Positions 36,516-45,360 of a stretch of 64,000 nucleotides of DNA are shown here, in pieces. The number at the start of each line of letters is the position of its first letter. Position 1 is the first letter of the stretch. Under the pieces are notes generated by a model that saw only the letters and a program-made list of their open reading frames with translations, made no database searches and was not told the DNA's origin. Origin of the DNA: Sphingomonas sp. URHD0057 (lineage in GTDB: Bacteria > Pseudomonadota > Alphaproteobacteria > Sphingomonadales > Sphingomonadaceae); NCBI RefSeq assembly GCF_000620665.1, contig NZ_KK211162.1, positions 186,001 to 250,000 of the forward strand, given 5' to 3'. A program made the position numbers and the translations under genes.

Positions 36516-37817
36516 CTACTGCAGCGCGACGACGGCGGCGCCGGCGCCTGCGTCCTTCGCATAAGGATCGTCGGCGAAGCTCAGCCGTCCGCCATCCGCC
36601 TGCGCCGTCAGATAGGTGATGTAGATCGGCACCGGGGTCGGCAGTGGGACATTCTGCTCGGGCTCATGAGTCGCGGCCCGCGGATCGCGCTGGAGCATCC
36701 AGCGGCCAAGCCGCGGCGCATCCTCGAGGCGAATGCAGCCGTGGCTGAGGTCGCGGTCGCCGGAGGCGAACAGCTCCTTGTTGGGCGTGTCGTGCAGATA
36801 GATGTCGTACGCGTTGGGGAAGCCGAACTTCATTCGCCCCATCGAGTTGGCCGGCCCCGGGAGCTGCCGCACCTTGACCTGCATCTTTCCGTTGGCGACC
36901 GCCATCCAGTTGATCTTCGATGGATCGAGCAGCCTGGCTTGTGCGCCGTCGGGCCCGTCCGCGGCCAATACCTGGTAGCCGCGGCTCTTGAGATAATTGA
37001 GGCCCTGCTGGAGCACATTGGGCGCGATGAGCGACCGGATCATGTCGTCGGACACGTGCCAATAGGGATTGAGAGTCGCATAATAGATGGTGCTGGCCAG
37101 CATCGGCGTCTGGCTCGACGATTTGCCGACGATGACCTTCATCTGATCGACCACGCGGCCGTCCTCGATCATGTACAGCCGTGCGCTGGCCGCATCGACC
37201 ATCACATATCGCTCCTGGAACGGCATATCGCGAACCCGGTCGAGGCTGGTGAGTACTCGCGGATCGATCCGGCCGCCGCTCGCCAGTGTTGCGCTCCACG
37301 CCGCTTCCCGCAGCTGCGCATAGATCGGGTTGACGCTGGAAATGCCGCGGACATGCGCCGAAAGCGAAGGCGCTCTCGCTGCCCGAGCGAGGATCTGCGC
37401 TGCGCTTTCGCTCCGCGGCCGGACCCATGCGTCGGCGTAGACCATGCCCGCCGGCGGGGTCTGCAGGCTTTGCACATATTTCACCCAGGCGACCGAAAGG
37501 AGCTGGTCGGCGCCGGCCAATGCGCTGCGGTCACCAGCCATGGCGCGCTGCATCAACGCTTGGGCCTGCGCGGCCAGCGCCGGTCCGCGATCGAAGCCAT
37601 CGAGCGGTGCGCGCTGGAGGACCGAGATGAGCTCCTGTGCGGCCGAGCTGCCGGGCCCGAACCACAGAGGTGCGCCGTGTCGGCCGGCATAGAACGCCGC
37701 CACCGATGGATCGGCTGAAGCCACCAAGGCGAGAGAAGGGCTGTTGGCCGCAATCGCAGGCACAACCGGGGTCATCAGCGCCGCAGCTGCGGCACTGGCC
37801 AGAATCGAGTTTTTCAC
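36516..37817 (-). CDS. L,D-transpeptidase (YkuD domain, YcbB-like)
   Basis: 433 residues from a GTG at 37817. Signal peptide ending PAIAANSP. An N-terminal scaffold with ALWFGPGSSAAQELISVLQRAPLDGFD and the YVQSLQTPPAGMVYADAW region, then the catalytic domain: MVDAASARLYMIEDGRVVDQMKVIVGK, and HDTPNKELFASGDRDLSHGCIRLEDA with the nucleophilic Cys. It makes 3-3 crosslinks or attaches proteins to murein in the periplasm. A paralogue lies at 51944. The stop abuts the stop of the MBL gene. Confidence 0.92.
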   Translation of the reverse strand: MKNSILASAAAAALMTPVVPAIAANSPSLALVASADPSVAAFYAGRHGAPLWFGPGSSAAQELISVLQRAPLDGFDRGPALAAQAQALMQRAMAGDRSALAGADQLLSVAWVKYVQSLQTPPAGMVYADAWVRPRSESAAQILARAARAPSLSAHVRGISSVNPIYAQLREAAWSATLASGGRIDPRVLTSLDRVRDMPFQERYVMVDAASARLYMIEDGRVVDQMKVIVGKSSSQTPMLASTIYYATLNPYWHVSDDMIRSLIAPNVLQQGLNYLKSRGYQVLAADGPDGAQARLLDPSKINWMAVANGKMQVKVRQLPGPANSMGRMKFGFPNAYDIYLHDTPNKELFASGDRDLSHGCIRLEDAPRLGRWMLQRDPRAATHEPEQNVPLPTPVPIYITYLTAQADGGRLSFADDPYAKDAGAGAAVVALQ

Positions 37818-37935
37818 GTCCGGAACTCTCTAACTGTTTCAAGCTCTTGCGAGCGTTTGACTGCAAAACGCAGGACGCCGCAGCGGGTTCAAAATCTTAT
37901 TGACGACGCACTTGATCCGCCGGGCGAACATGTCG

Positions 37936-38487
37936 TCACGCGCCGATATAGACCGGCGTGCCGACGTCGGTGACCGAGAACAGCTTCTTCGCGAATGCCG
38001 GGGGCAGCCTGACGCAGCCGTGAGAGGCAGGGACGCCGGGGTTGTAGCCGGCATGCAGCGCAACCCCGTAGTCGGTGACGAACTGCGCGAACGGCATCGG
38101 CGCGTTGTCGTACTTTTTCGAACGATGCATCGGGGTCTTGGACAGGATCGAGAAGGTACCTGTCGGCGTGTCCCGCCCGGCCTGGCCGCTTGAAATCGTC
38201 GAGACGGCGACCAGAGTGTCACCGCGGTAAAGGAAGGCAAGCTGGTCGGACAGACTGATGACGACCCGTTGCCGCCCGCCGGCCGAAACGTTTCGCCACA
38301 GATACTGACCGGGCTTAAGCGCCTTCGGTCCGAACGCATCGAGCATGTCGATCCGCGCTTGAGACGCCGCGTCGCTCGCGACCATTTGTGCTTCGAAGGT
38401 TTCCAGCGCTGAAGCGGGTGTTGCGGACACGGAGAACCCAAATACGCACGTTCCCGATAGCGCCAGCATGAGGGCCAGCCGCTTCAT
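37936..38487 (-). CDS. Short L,D-transpeptidase (YkuD domain)
   Basis: 183 residues from the ATG at 38487; codons before it carry no SD. Signal peptide MKRLALMLALSGTCVFGFSV..ASA. The catalytic core is near the end: GRQRVVISLSDQLAFLYRGDTLVAVSTISSG, the T-P-T-G-T-F motif, and YNPGVPASHGCVRLPPAFAKKLF with active-site Cys. The compact form is common in alphaproteobacteria. It sits upstream of the larger transpeptidase with 118 bases between. Confidence 0.92.
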   Translation of the reverse strand: MKRLALMLALSGTCVFGFSVSATPASALETFEAQMVASDAASQARIDMLDAFGPKALKPGQYLWRNVSAGGRQRVVISLSDQLAFLYRGDTLVAVSTISSGQAGRDTPTGTFSILSKTPMHRSKKYDNAPMPFAQFVTDYGVALHAGYNPGVPASHGCVRLPPAFAKKLFSVTDVGTPVYIGA

Positions 38488-38730
38488 TTTCACACCTGAA
38501 CTTTTCTGTTGACTTTTGCGGCAAGAATGCACTGCCTCCGAGTCGGGTTCCCAGAAAACTGCGGTAGGTGCTCAGAGTGGCCGCCTCTCGGGAGGCGGAA
38601 CTTGAAGGACGGGTTGTCCCTAAGTCTGTAGATTCAAGCGGTTTTCTGCGAATTACTCACCAATACGGCGAGTCCATCCAATGATATCCTGCGTGCGGGC
38701 GAACGACCTCGCCCAGGGGAGGGTTTTGAG

Positions 38731-38832
38731 ATGGAATATGAGATCGAACGCAGCCGGACCTGGCAGCTCGCCGCGCTGCTGTTGACCGTGGCGGTTGTTG
38801 GAGGGGCGCTTGCCTTCGCTCTAGCCGGATAA
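38731..38832 (+). CDS. 33-residue single-pass membrane peptide
   Basis: ATG at 38731 with a strong SD (AGGGGAGGG, 11 bases upstream). The peptide begins MEYEIERSRTW and continues as one hydrophobic helix (QLAALLLTVAVVGGALAFAL) to AG and TAA at 38830. The charged N terminus followed by an 18-20-residue helix is a typical small membrane protein. Its last 12 bases overlap the end of the large orphan gene on the other strand. Not homologous by eye to any named peptide. Confidence 0.6.
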   Translation: MEYEIERSRTWQLAALLLTVAVVGGALAFALAG

Positions 38833-40896
38833 TTCGGTTCGCCGCTCAGCGAAGGAGCCGAAGAAGCGGTCGAAGAGCCAGACGCCAGTGACCGTGACGG
38901 TTTCGCCGGCGCGCAACCCGCTTTCGGCGGCGTCACGAAGGCCGCGCCAGGTCGCGAGATCCGGGCGGATGGCTGCCGCCTTGGTCGGATTCCATTCGCC
39001 GTGCGACGGAGCATCTGCCCCGAGCGGCCACACCCGACCGAGAGCTAACGTGGATCGCAAGGCTTCCACTCGCAGGCGCTTCTCGCCTTCGACGAAATCG
39101 GCATAATCGGCCCTGTGCGCTTCCTCACGGTGGAAACTGATCGAAAGGACAGACGCCGCTAATCGGGCCGCATCCGATAACCGCGCCTTCTCGAACGGAA
39201 TAGGCGCTTCGTCACGTCCGCCCCCGCCGTAAACGTAGTTGGGCTCGTGGTAGTGACGCTCGCCGAGATCGACTGGTAGGTCGTCCGTTCGCCGCCATTG
39301 CTTCACCGGGGCATAGTCTGACCATTCCCCAGTATCCGGCTCTCGCACGGTCTCGTCATAGTGGAGGGGCCGGTCGACGGTACGGGCCAGCTCGGCGGTG
39401 CGCCACAGACCATCGTAAAATCCACCGGAGGTCACCAGGCGCTGCGGTGCCGGGCCGGTCTGTTCGCAATCGGCCCAGGACAGGATCGCGTCCTCGATGA
39501 ATTGACGCATGCAGTCCCAATGGGCGGGCTGGGGCAAATCGCGCCCGGTTTCCGCCCGCCAAAGCCCGAGACACGCGTGGTGATCGATCCGCCACGGCCG
39601 GAGCTCCTGGTAACGATGCCGGCCTTGCCGGACGACGACCGGCCAGTCGAGACCGCCACCGGCGCATCGCAACAGAACCGAAGCGCCATCGGTGTCGGCA
39701 TCGAGTAGCCGTTCGAACGTGAGGCTGGAACCGTTGGGCCCCACCAGACGGGCCAATTCTCGGTCGAAGTTGATTCCACTGCGAGCGACGGTGACGAGGG
39801 CCGGCGGCGGGGCGTCGGCGAAAGCCGCGACAAATTCATCGGTGGGAAGCGTCCGGGCCGCCCATGATCGCGATTTGAGATAGCCGGCCTGAATCCAACC
39901 TCTGTTGAGCTCGACCAGCTTGGGCGGTGCGAACACGCGCCTCTCGGTGAAGGCGCCACTTGGCACCTCGAACAAGGCCTCCGCAAAGCTCTCTGCTGCT
40001 CGCTCGACCAGAACCGGGTCTGCATCCCAATTCTCGCCGCCGCGATGATCTCTTTTCGGCTCCTTCCACAGAAGGCCGAGCAATCCTTTCGGGAACTCAA
40101 GGCTGGCGGGACGAAGGTTGTCTAGCCGGCGGGCGCCCAGCTCCACGCTCGCATAGTCGCCGACGTACCAGCGATCCTCCTGCCCGCGATAGCGCCCCGT
40201 GATCCTGTATCGATCCGAGACGAAATCTTCGTCGACATATGTCGCCTGTAGCGCGCCATTTTCATCCTCTTCGAGCAGGATCGCGCGGTCCTCGCAGGTA
40301 AGTGCGGGACCGCGGTCGATCATTGCCGCCAGACCCTGTTTGACGGCTCGCGACGAGGCGGACTTGGCGAGTGCGGCGCGGCTCGGTGCCGAAACGGCGG
40401 CATCGAGCGGGCGAAAGCTCCAGTGCCGCTCTACCGCATCCGGCTCCAGCACGCGGCCGCTGAGGAAAAGGCGTTGAACGCGGGCGCGCTCGTAGATGTG
40501 GTACCGGTCCCGAACAAACCTTCCGTCGCTCCAGCCGCCCTCTACAGCGACAAAATCAGGAATCTCGCCGAATATCTGCATCGGCCAGCAGGCGAGGCCG
40601 TCGGCCGCAATTTGCTCGAATGCCGCCCATTGCGCGTAGCAGGTTGGTGAAGGGCCCCGCGTGAAATCGGCGCGCCAGTAAAGATCCCGATATTGGCTCT
40701 GAAACCCGATTGGCCGGTGCTGAACTAGCAAGGGACTTTGGCCTTGGGTGCAGCCGATCAGGAACCGGAACCAGTGGCCCCCTCGGAAATCGAATTCTTG
40801 GTCCGCTGTGCCGAGGTATTTCAGGAAGGCACCGTCGTCGCGCACGAGCACCGTTCCGGCTTCATTCCACGACCAGCAGCCGAACCAACGTCCCAT
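38821..40896 (-). CDS. Large protein of unknown function
   Basis: 691 residues, no signal peptide or membrane helix, unusually rich in Trp, Arg and Asp. I do not recognise a domain. The N-terminal MGRWFGCWSWNEAGTVLVRD and repeated W-x-x-G/D patterns in the first 250 residues look beta-rich. The C-terminal half has DIDH-like histidines (RPWRIDHHACLGLW, YHEPNYVYGGGG). Codon use matches neighbours, so recent transfer is not indicated by composition. It is isolated: PilZ gene divergent upstream, micro-ORF convergent downstream. The start ATG at 40896 lacks a strong SD. Confidence 0.7.
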   Translation of the reverse strand: MGRWFGCWSWNEAGTVLVRDDGAFLKYLGTADQEFDFRGGHWFRFLIGCTQGQSPLLVQHRPIGFQSQYRDLYWRADFTRGPSPTCYAQWAAFEQIAADGLACWPMQIFGEIPDFVAVEGGWSDGRFVRDRYHIYERARVQRLFLSGRVLEPDAVERHWSFRPLDAAVSAPSRAALAKSASSRAVKQGLAAMIDRGPALTCEDRAILLEEDENGALQATYVDEDFVSDRYRITGRYRGQEDRWYVGDYASVELGARRLDNLRPASLEFPKGLLGLLWKEPKRDHRGGENWDADPVLVERAAESFAEALFEVPSGAFTERRVFAPPKLVELNRGWIQAGYLKSRSWAARTLPTDEFVAAFADAPPPALVTVARSGINFDRELARLVGPNGSSLTFERLLDADTDGASVLLRCAGGGLDWPVVVRQGRHRYQELRPWRIDHHACLGLWRAETGRDLPQPAHWDCMRQFIEDAILSWADCEQTGPAPQRLVTSGGFYDGLWRTAELARTVDRPLHYDETVREPDTGEWSDYAPVKQWRRTDDLPVDLGERHYHEPNYVYGGGGRDEAPIPFEKARLSDAARLAASVLSISFHREEAHRADYADFVEGEKRLRVEALRSTLALGRVWPLGADAPSHGEWNPTKAAAIRPDLATWRGLRDAAESGLRAGETVTVTGVWLFDRFFGSFAERRTELSG

Positions 40897-41000
40897 GAGT
40901 CATTCGCCCCTGAGGCCGAAATCTAGCCTCTGGCGCCAAGGCAGCAAGCGGTTGTCGTTAGCGAGTTGTTAGTTTCGCTGCGTCAGAGGTTTCACGACAC

Positions 41001-41648
41001 GTGCCGGATGATGCAATGACGGACGCCGCCTCAATCACCGTCGTGGTCATGGGAGACCTGCTTCCGTGGCCCGAAGACGAACGGGTACCCGATGCGGGGC
41101 CGTTCGATCCGGCCGCCATCCATCATTGCGGGACCCGCCGCGAATGCGTGATCCGGAGGATTTCCTCGCTGGGGGTCACCGTTGGAAGCGACCTCGTGCC
41201 AACGCTCGGCGACCGCGTCGCGGTCGAGCTTGCAACCGGCCAGCGCCCCGCGGGGAAGATCGCTTGGACGGGGGCCCGACAGCTCGGTGTGTGCTTCGAG
41301 GATTCGATCGACGTAATCGCCCTGCTCAACCGCAAGCTGATCAGCCAGGACCGCGAGCGCCGCACCATGCCGCGAGTCGAGGTTCGCGCGCCGGTCCAAG
41401 TGAAGAGCGGCGAGCATTTCTGGTATGCGACGCTGCGCAACATCTCCGCCAACGGCCTGCAACTAGAAGGCAACGAGCTGCCGGCGCTCGGCGCTTATGT
41501 GACGCCCTTCATCGAGGGCCTTAATGTTCCGTCAGGCGAGGTCGTGTGGAAACGCGATGGGCGGGTTGGGATCGAAGTGATGGAACAGCTGAGCTGGACA
41601 TCGATCATCCCGTGGATCCGGGCGACAGTGAAGAAGAGCGCTAACTAG
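41001..41648 (+). CDS. PilZ-domain protein
   Basis: 215 residues from a GTG at 41001; ATG at 41016 is equally possible. The second half has RERRTMPRVEVRAPVQVKSGEHFWYATLRNISANGLQLEG, matching the PilZ R-x-x-x-R ... (D/N)-x-S-x-x-G pattern for cyclic-di-GMP binding, though the first arginine box is spread (RERRTMPR). The first half repeats a similar beta barrel (RRECVIRRISSLGVTVGSDLVP) and may be a degenerate second PilZ. Likely a cyclic-di-GMP effector with no adjacent output gene. Confidence 0.8.
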   Translation: MPDDAMTDAASITVVVMGDLLPWPEDERVPDAGPFDPAAIHHCGTRRECVIRRISSLGVTVGSDLVPTLGDRVAVELATGQRPAGKIAWTGARQLGVCFEDSIDVIALLNRKLISQDRERRTMPRVEVRAPVQVKSGEHFWYATLRNISANGLQLEGNELPALGAYVTPFIEGLNVPSGEVVWKRDGRVGIEVMEQLSWTSIIPWIRATVKKSAN

Positions 41649-41658
41649 GCGAACGGCG

Positions 41659-42027
41659 TTACGATTCGCGGACCGGCGAGAGTTCGGTGCCAAGGATGCA
41701 TAGCACCCAGATGCCCAAGGTAGCGGCCAGCCGATGGAGATCGTCCGGGGATATTCCTTTTGGCGGCACGAACAGCAGAACAACCGCGAAGATCGCGACG
41801 TACACGCCGACGAGGCTGAGCATGTAAGCGCGCCGCTCGGACGTCGACAGCATCCGCAAGACCATCACTGTCCCGGCAAGGAGCACGACGAGCGTAACGT
41901 AGTCCCGGAGCGCGAGGGCTTGCATCGTGCCGAGGTTCGCGCCGAGGAGCGCGCCGAAAAACAGATTGAGGCCATCGATCGCCCCGACTTTCCCGCCGGC
42001 CGTGGTTCGTAACAGCTTTTTGATCAT
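41659..42027 (-). CDS. Membrane protein of unknown function
   Basis: 122 residues from the ATG at 42027 with GGAGAAAG upstream. Three to four hydrophobic segments: VGAIDGLNLFFGALLGANLG, YVTLVVLLAGTVMVLRML, RAYMLSLVGVYVAIFAVVLLFVP and LAATLGIWVLCILGTEL. No family recognised. It follows the helicase gene on the same strand with 51 bases between. Confidence 0.65.
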   Translation of the reverse strand: MIKKLLRTTAGGKVGAIDGLNLFFGALLGANLGTMQALALRDYVTLVVLLAGTVMVLRMLSTSERRAYMLSLVGVYVAIFAVVLLFVPPKGISPDDLHRLAATLGIWVLCILGTELSPVRES

Positions 42028-42078
42028 CGGCTTTCTCCACGGACGCATCGCGATCGACCGTCGCTCAAGGATGGGATT

Positions 42079-44367
42079 TCACTCGGCGCTAACGAAGCTG
42101 TCCAGCACCTTCTTGCGGCCAGAATGCTCGAAGTCGATCTCGAGCTTGTTGCCTTCGATCGCAGCGATGGTGCCGTAGCCGAACTTGCCGTGGAACACGC
42201 GCTGGCCGAGCGCGAGATCGTCGCGGCCCTTGTTGCCGAGGCTGACAGCGGAAGCGCGCGCTTCGATGATCCGCTGCGGTTCGGGATTGAAGCCGCCGCG
42301 GCTGGCCCGCTGCCAGCCTGGCCCTCGCGTTGAAGCGCGCATCGATTGCGCAGGTCCCAAGTGAGCAAAAGGATCAGCCCGCTCCGACCATTGGGCGCGC
42401 CACAGGCTCTCGCCGCCGGTCATGGTTGTCTCTTCTTCCACATGCGCCTTGGGCAGCTCGGCGAGGAACCGCGACGGGATCGAGCTGGTCCATTGGCCAT
42501 AGATGCGCCGGTTTGCCGCATGCGAGATCGTTGCCTTGCGACGAGCCCGGGTGATCGCGACGTAAGCAAGCCGCCGCTCTTCCTCGAGCGCGGCAAGCCC
42601 GCCTTCGTCGAGCGCGCGCTGCGATGGAAACACGCCTTCTTCCCAGCCGGGAAGATAGACGACGTCGAACTCAAGGCCCTTGGCGGCGTGAATGGTCATG
42701 ATTGTGACGCGCTCGCCCTGGCGCGCCTCGTCATTGTCCATGACCAGCGACACATGCTCGAGAAACGCCTGGAGCGAGTCATAGTCTTCCATCGCCCGGG
42801 TGAGCTCGGCGAGGTTCTCGAGCCGGCCAGCGCTTTCGGCCGAGCGATCGGCCTGAAGCATCGCCGTGTAGCCACTCTCGTCGAGCATGATCCGGGCCAG
42901 CTCGGGATGCGGCAACTCGCTCGCCATCTGCCGCCAGCGCGCCAAGTCGGCGATGAAATTGCCGAGGCTGCGGCGAGCCTGGGAGGTCAGCTCATCGGTA
43001 TCCAGCGCGGCCGCGGCAGCGAGGAGAAGCGGCTGCTGCACTGCTCGGGCGTGGCGATGAATGGTGGCGACGGCCTTGTCACCGAGACCGCGTTTGGGCT
43101 GATTGACGATCCGTTCGAAGGCGAGGTCGTCGGCAGGCTGAACGATCAGACGGAGATAGGCGATCGCATCGCGGATCTCGGCCCGTTCGTAGAAGCGGAA
43201 ACCGCCGATGATCTGATAGTTGAGCCCGATCGATATGAAGCGCTCTTCGAACTCGCGGGTCTGGAACTGGGCACGGACGAGAATCGCGACATCATCGAGC
43301 GACTTGCCCGCGGCTTCGTGGCGCTCGACCTCTTCGCCGATGCGGCGAGCCTCTTCCGGGCCGTCCCAGACGCCAATGGCGCGGACCTTTTCGCCATCGC
43401 CGGCCTCGGTCCACAGGGTCTTGCCGAGGCGCCCGGCGTTGTGGGCGATGAGGCCGTCGGCCGCTGCCAGGATGTGGCTGGTCGAGCGATAGTTCTGCTC
43501 GAGGCGGATGACCTTGGCGCCGGGGAAATCATGCTCGAACTTGAGGATGTTGGCGACCTCGGCGCCGCGCCAGGAATAGATCGACTGGTCGTCGTCGCCG
43601 ACGCAGCACAGGTTGCGGCGCGGCTCGGCGAGCAGCTTCAGCCACTCATACTGCGCGCTGTTGGTGTCCTGATATTCGTCGACGAGCAAATAACGGAAGC
43701 GGTCGCGGTAGCGCTCGAGCACGTCCGGATGGCGGCGGAAGATCACCAGCATGTGCAGGAGCAGGTCGCCGAAGTCGCAGCAGTTCAGCGTCTTCAGGCG
43801 GTTCTGATATTGGGCGTAGAGCGCGGCCCCGCGACCCGCGGCAAAAGCCTCGGACTCGCCGGCGTCGACCTGCTCCGGAGTCCAGCCGCGGTTCTTCCAG
43901 CGGTCGATCAGCGCAACGAGCTGGCGCGCCGGCCAGCGCTTTTCATCGAGGTTGGCGGCACTGATGAGCTGCTTGAGAACGCGGAGTTGATCGTCGGTGT
44001 CGAGGATGGTGAAATTGGACTGGAGTCCAACGACCTCGGCGTGGCTTCGCAGCATGCGCGCGGCGACCGAGTGAAAGGTGCCGAGCCACGGCATGCCCTC
44101 GAGCGCGCCACCGGAGAGGCGCCCGACCCGCTCGCGCATCTCGCGAGCCGCCTTGTTGGTGAAGGTGACCGCGAGAATCTGGCTCGGCCACGCCAGCCGG
44201 GTCGCGATCAGATGGGCAAGCCGCGCCGTCAGTGCCGCGGTCTTGCCGGTGCCCGCACCGGCAAGGACGAGCACCGGGCCTTCGGTTGTAAGCACCGCTT
44301 CGCGCTGGGGCGGATTCAGGCCCTGAAGATAGGCAGGCTCGGGACTGAGGGCAGGAGATTCAGGCAC
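42079..44367 (-). CDS. uvrD: UvrD/PcrA-type ATP-dependent DNA helicase
   Basis: 762 residues from a GTG at 44367. All superfamily 1 motifs: Q motif LNPPQREAV, Walker A VLAGAGTGKTAAL, DEYQDTN, GDDDQSIYSWRGA, LEQNYRS, TIHAAKGLEFDVVYLPGWEEGVFP and YVAITRARR. The last 60 residues (RVFHGKFGYGTIAAIEGNKLEIDFEHSGRKKVLDSFV) form the Tudor-like RNA-polymerase-binding end of PcrA/UvrD. It acts in mismatch and excision repair and in removing blocked polymerase. Confidence 0.95.
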   Translation of the reverse strand: MPESPALSPEPAYLQGLNPPQREAVLTTEGPVLVLAGAGTGKTAALTARLAHLIATRLAWPSQILAVTFTNKAAREMRERVGRLSGGALEGMPWLGTFHSVAARMLRSHAEVVGLQSNFTILDTDDQLRVLKQLISAANLDEKRWPARQLVALIDRWKNRGWTPEQVDAGESEAFAAGRGAALYAQYQNRLKTLNCCDFGDLLLHMLVIFRRHPDVLERYRDRFRYLLVDEYQDTNSAQYEWLKLLAEPRRNLCCVGDDDQSIYSWRGAEVANILKFEHDFPGAKVIRLEQNYRSTSHILAAADGLIAHNAGRLGKTLWTEAGDGEKVRAIGVWDGPEEARRIGEEVERHEAAGKSLDDVAILVRAQFQTREFEERFISIGLNYQIIGGFRFYERAEIRDAIAYLRLIVQPADDLAFERIVNQPKRGLGDKAVATIHRHARAVQQPLLLAAAAALDTDELTSQARRSLGNFIADLARWRQMASELPHPELARIMLDESGYTAMLQADRSAESAGRLENLAELTRAMEDYDSLQAFLEHVSLVMDNDEARQGERVTIMTIHAAKGLEFDVVYLPGWEEGVFPSQRALDEGGLAALEEERRLAYVAITRARRKATISHAANRRIYGQWTSSIPSRFLAELPKAHVEEETTMTGGESLWRAQWSERADPFAHLGPAQSMRASTRGPGWQRASRGGFNPEPQRIIEARASAVSLGNKGRDDLALGQRVFHGKFGYGTIAAIEGNKLEIDFEHSGRKKVLDSFVSAE

Positions 44368-44478
44368 TTGGCCGAGGTAGGCGGGGGAGAACGGAACGGC
44401 AACCGCGACGGCTGCCTCGAGTTGAGGCCGGATTCGCGATTCGCAACAAGGTTCCGACGGTTGTTACCGATATCCCCG

Positions 44479-44487
44479 TTATCCACA
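44479..44487 (+). promoter_or_regulatory. Isolated perfect DnaA box
   Basis: TTATCCACA, the consensus DnaA 9-mer, in the AT-richer stretch between the helicase gene and the candidate RNA promoter. Only one copy was seen, so it is not an origin; it may be chance or regulate the flanking transcripts. Confidence 0.4.
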
Positions 44488-44511
44488 GGCTTCTCACCCA
44501 ATTTTTCGCTT

Positions 44512-44540
44512 TTGCGACTCGGCGGACATGTGCATGGTTA
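44512..44540 (+). promoter_or_regulatory. Candidate promoter for the 44.5-45.0 kb RNA
   Basis: TTGCGA (44512-44517), 17 bases, TGGTTA (44535-44540). Expected start near 44547. The -35 is moderate and the -10 is weak. Confidence 0.35.
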
Positions 44541-44546
44541 TCAGGT

Positions 44547-45040
44547 GATCGGGACGGCGGTCCCGGCCTCCCCAAGAGCCGGCAACGGCAGGCGGGAGCG
44601 GCAGGTGACCAAAGGTCCGATCTCCGCCGGCAGGCGATGTTGAAGCTCTTCGGAGCGGAAGCGCTGTCAGTCGGTATGAGGCGCCGGAAGAGTTGATCTT
44701 CCTCTAGCGCGACGCGGTTTTGAAGCGGTCTTCGGATCGGTGAGAAGCAAAGCGGGACGCAAGAGTGGTCGACCCAAGAAGGGCCGCAGAACATCGGACG
44801 GTTTTGGCTTTGCCAGGCCGGACAGGGCGAAGGACCAGCGAACCCTCGGGCCGCGCAGTCTGGTAGGTCGGTTGGGCTCCTCGCAAGAGGGAGCGGTTCG
44901 ATAGGAAGCGACGCCTGAGCTGGTGAGCCAGGATCGAGAGCGGGTTGGGGCCTTCGGGTTTTAACCAAGTTGCGAACACCGGCATATCCTTCGCTCGGCG
45001 CAGTGGGGGCTGGCAGCAATGCCGGCCCCCATTTCCTTTG
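44547..45040 (+). ncRNA. Candidate structured non-coding RNA of about 490 nt
   Basis: No reading frame here has a convincing start, codon bias or family match, although antisense frames stay open by GC bias. The + strand has a promoter-like signal at 44512, many small hairpins (GGAAGA-GTTGA-TCTTCC at 44685-44703, CTC-GCAA-GAG near 44881, GG-CC-TTCG-GG-TT near 44950) and ends in a strong terminator at 45005. I checked by eye for RNase P RNA, 6S and SRP landmarks and found none. The boundaries are inferred from the promoter and terminator. Confidence 0.4.
45005..45039 (+). terminator. Terminator ending the candidate RNA
   Basis: GGGGGC-T-GGCA pairs with TGCC-G-GCCCCC around a 4-base loop (one T-G pair) and is followed by ATTTCCTTT. 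No coding gene on the + strand precedes it for over 2 kb. Confidence 0.65.
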
Positions 45041-45065
45041 TGCCAACGCGCTTCGCTTATTGCCA

Positions 45066-45174
45066 CAAAGGGTACTTCGCTGCCGAGACGGCAGCTTCGT
45101 TTCCTTTGAAGCGACGGCTGCGCGGATTGCTCCAAAGGCTAGTTCGCCGCCGAGACGGCAGCTTCGGTTCCTTT
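45066..45174 (+). repeat. Two copies of a 43-bp palindromic repeat
   Basis: Copy 1 at 45066-45108 and copy 2 at 45132-45174, about 36 of 43 bases alike. Each begins CAAAGG and ends CCTTT(G), with an inner GC(T/C)GCCG-AGA-CGGCAGC hairpin. The 23 bases between them and the bases on both sides are not coding. The unit reads EPKLPSRRRTSLW or TKLPSRQRSTLC on the minus strand. Confidence 0.8.
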
Positions 45175-45360
45175 TCAGGAACTCCCCCAATCATCGACTG
45201 AGCGCAAAGTGGCGGCGGTCCGGCGCGGCGGCGACGGGGCGGGCGAGCGACCTCCCCGCGCCGCGCGAGCAATGCTGTTGGACACGAAACCGAACGTTGC
45301 GCGTTAGGGGGTGCAGGTGGGCGGCGGCAATTCAGTCGCCGGAGCGGCGGGCACGTCGGA

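Noticed and set aside
44479-44487. Replication origin
   Set aside because: A single DnaA box with no cluster, no AT-rich unwinding region and no dnaA or hemE/parAB genes nearby.
42346-44643. 765-codon + strand frame
   Set aside because: Exactly antisense to the helicase gene and without domain features; the helicase motifs are complete on the other strand.
44547-45040. RNase P RNA, 6S RNA or SRP RNA
   Set aside because: I looked for the GAGGAAAGTC and ACAGA-type RNase P landmarks on both strands and for a 6S-like long hairpin, and found neither.
44360-45190. Long minus-strand open frame (276 codons) over the 44.4-45.2 kb region
   Set aside because: No SD, Pro/Ser/Arg-rich antisense composition, runs through palindromic repeats and out of the helicase leader. 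It fits GC-driven chance openness.
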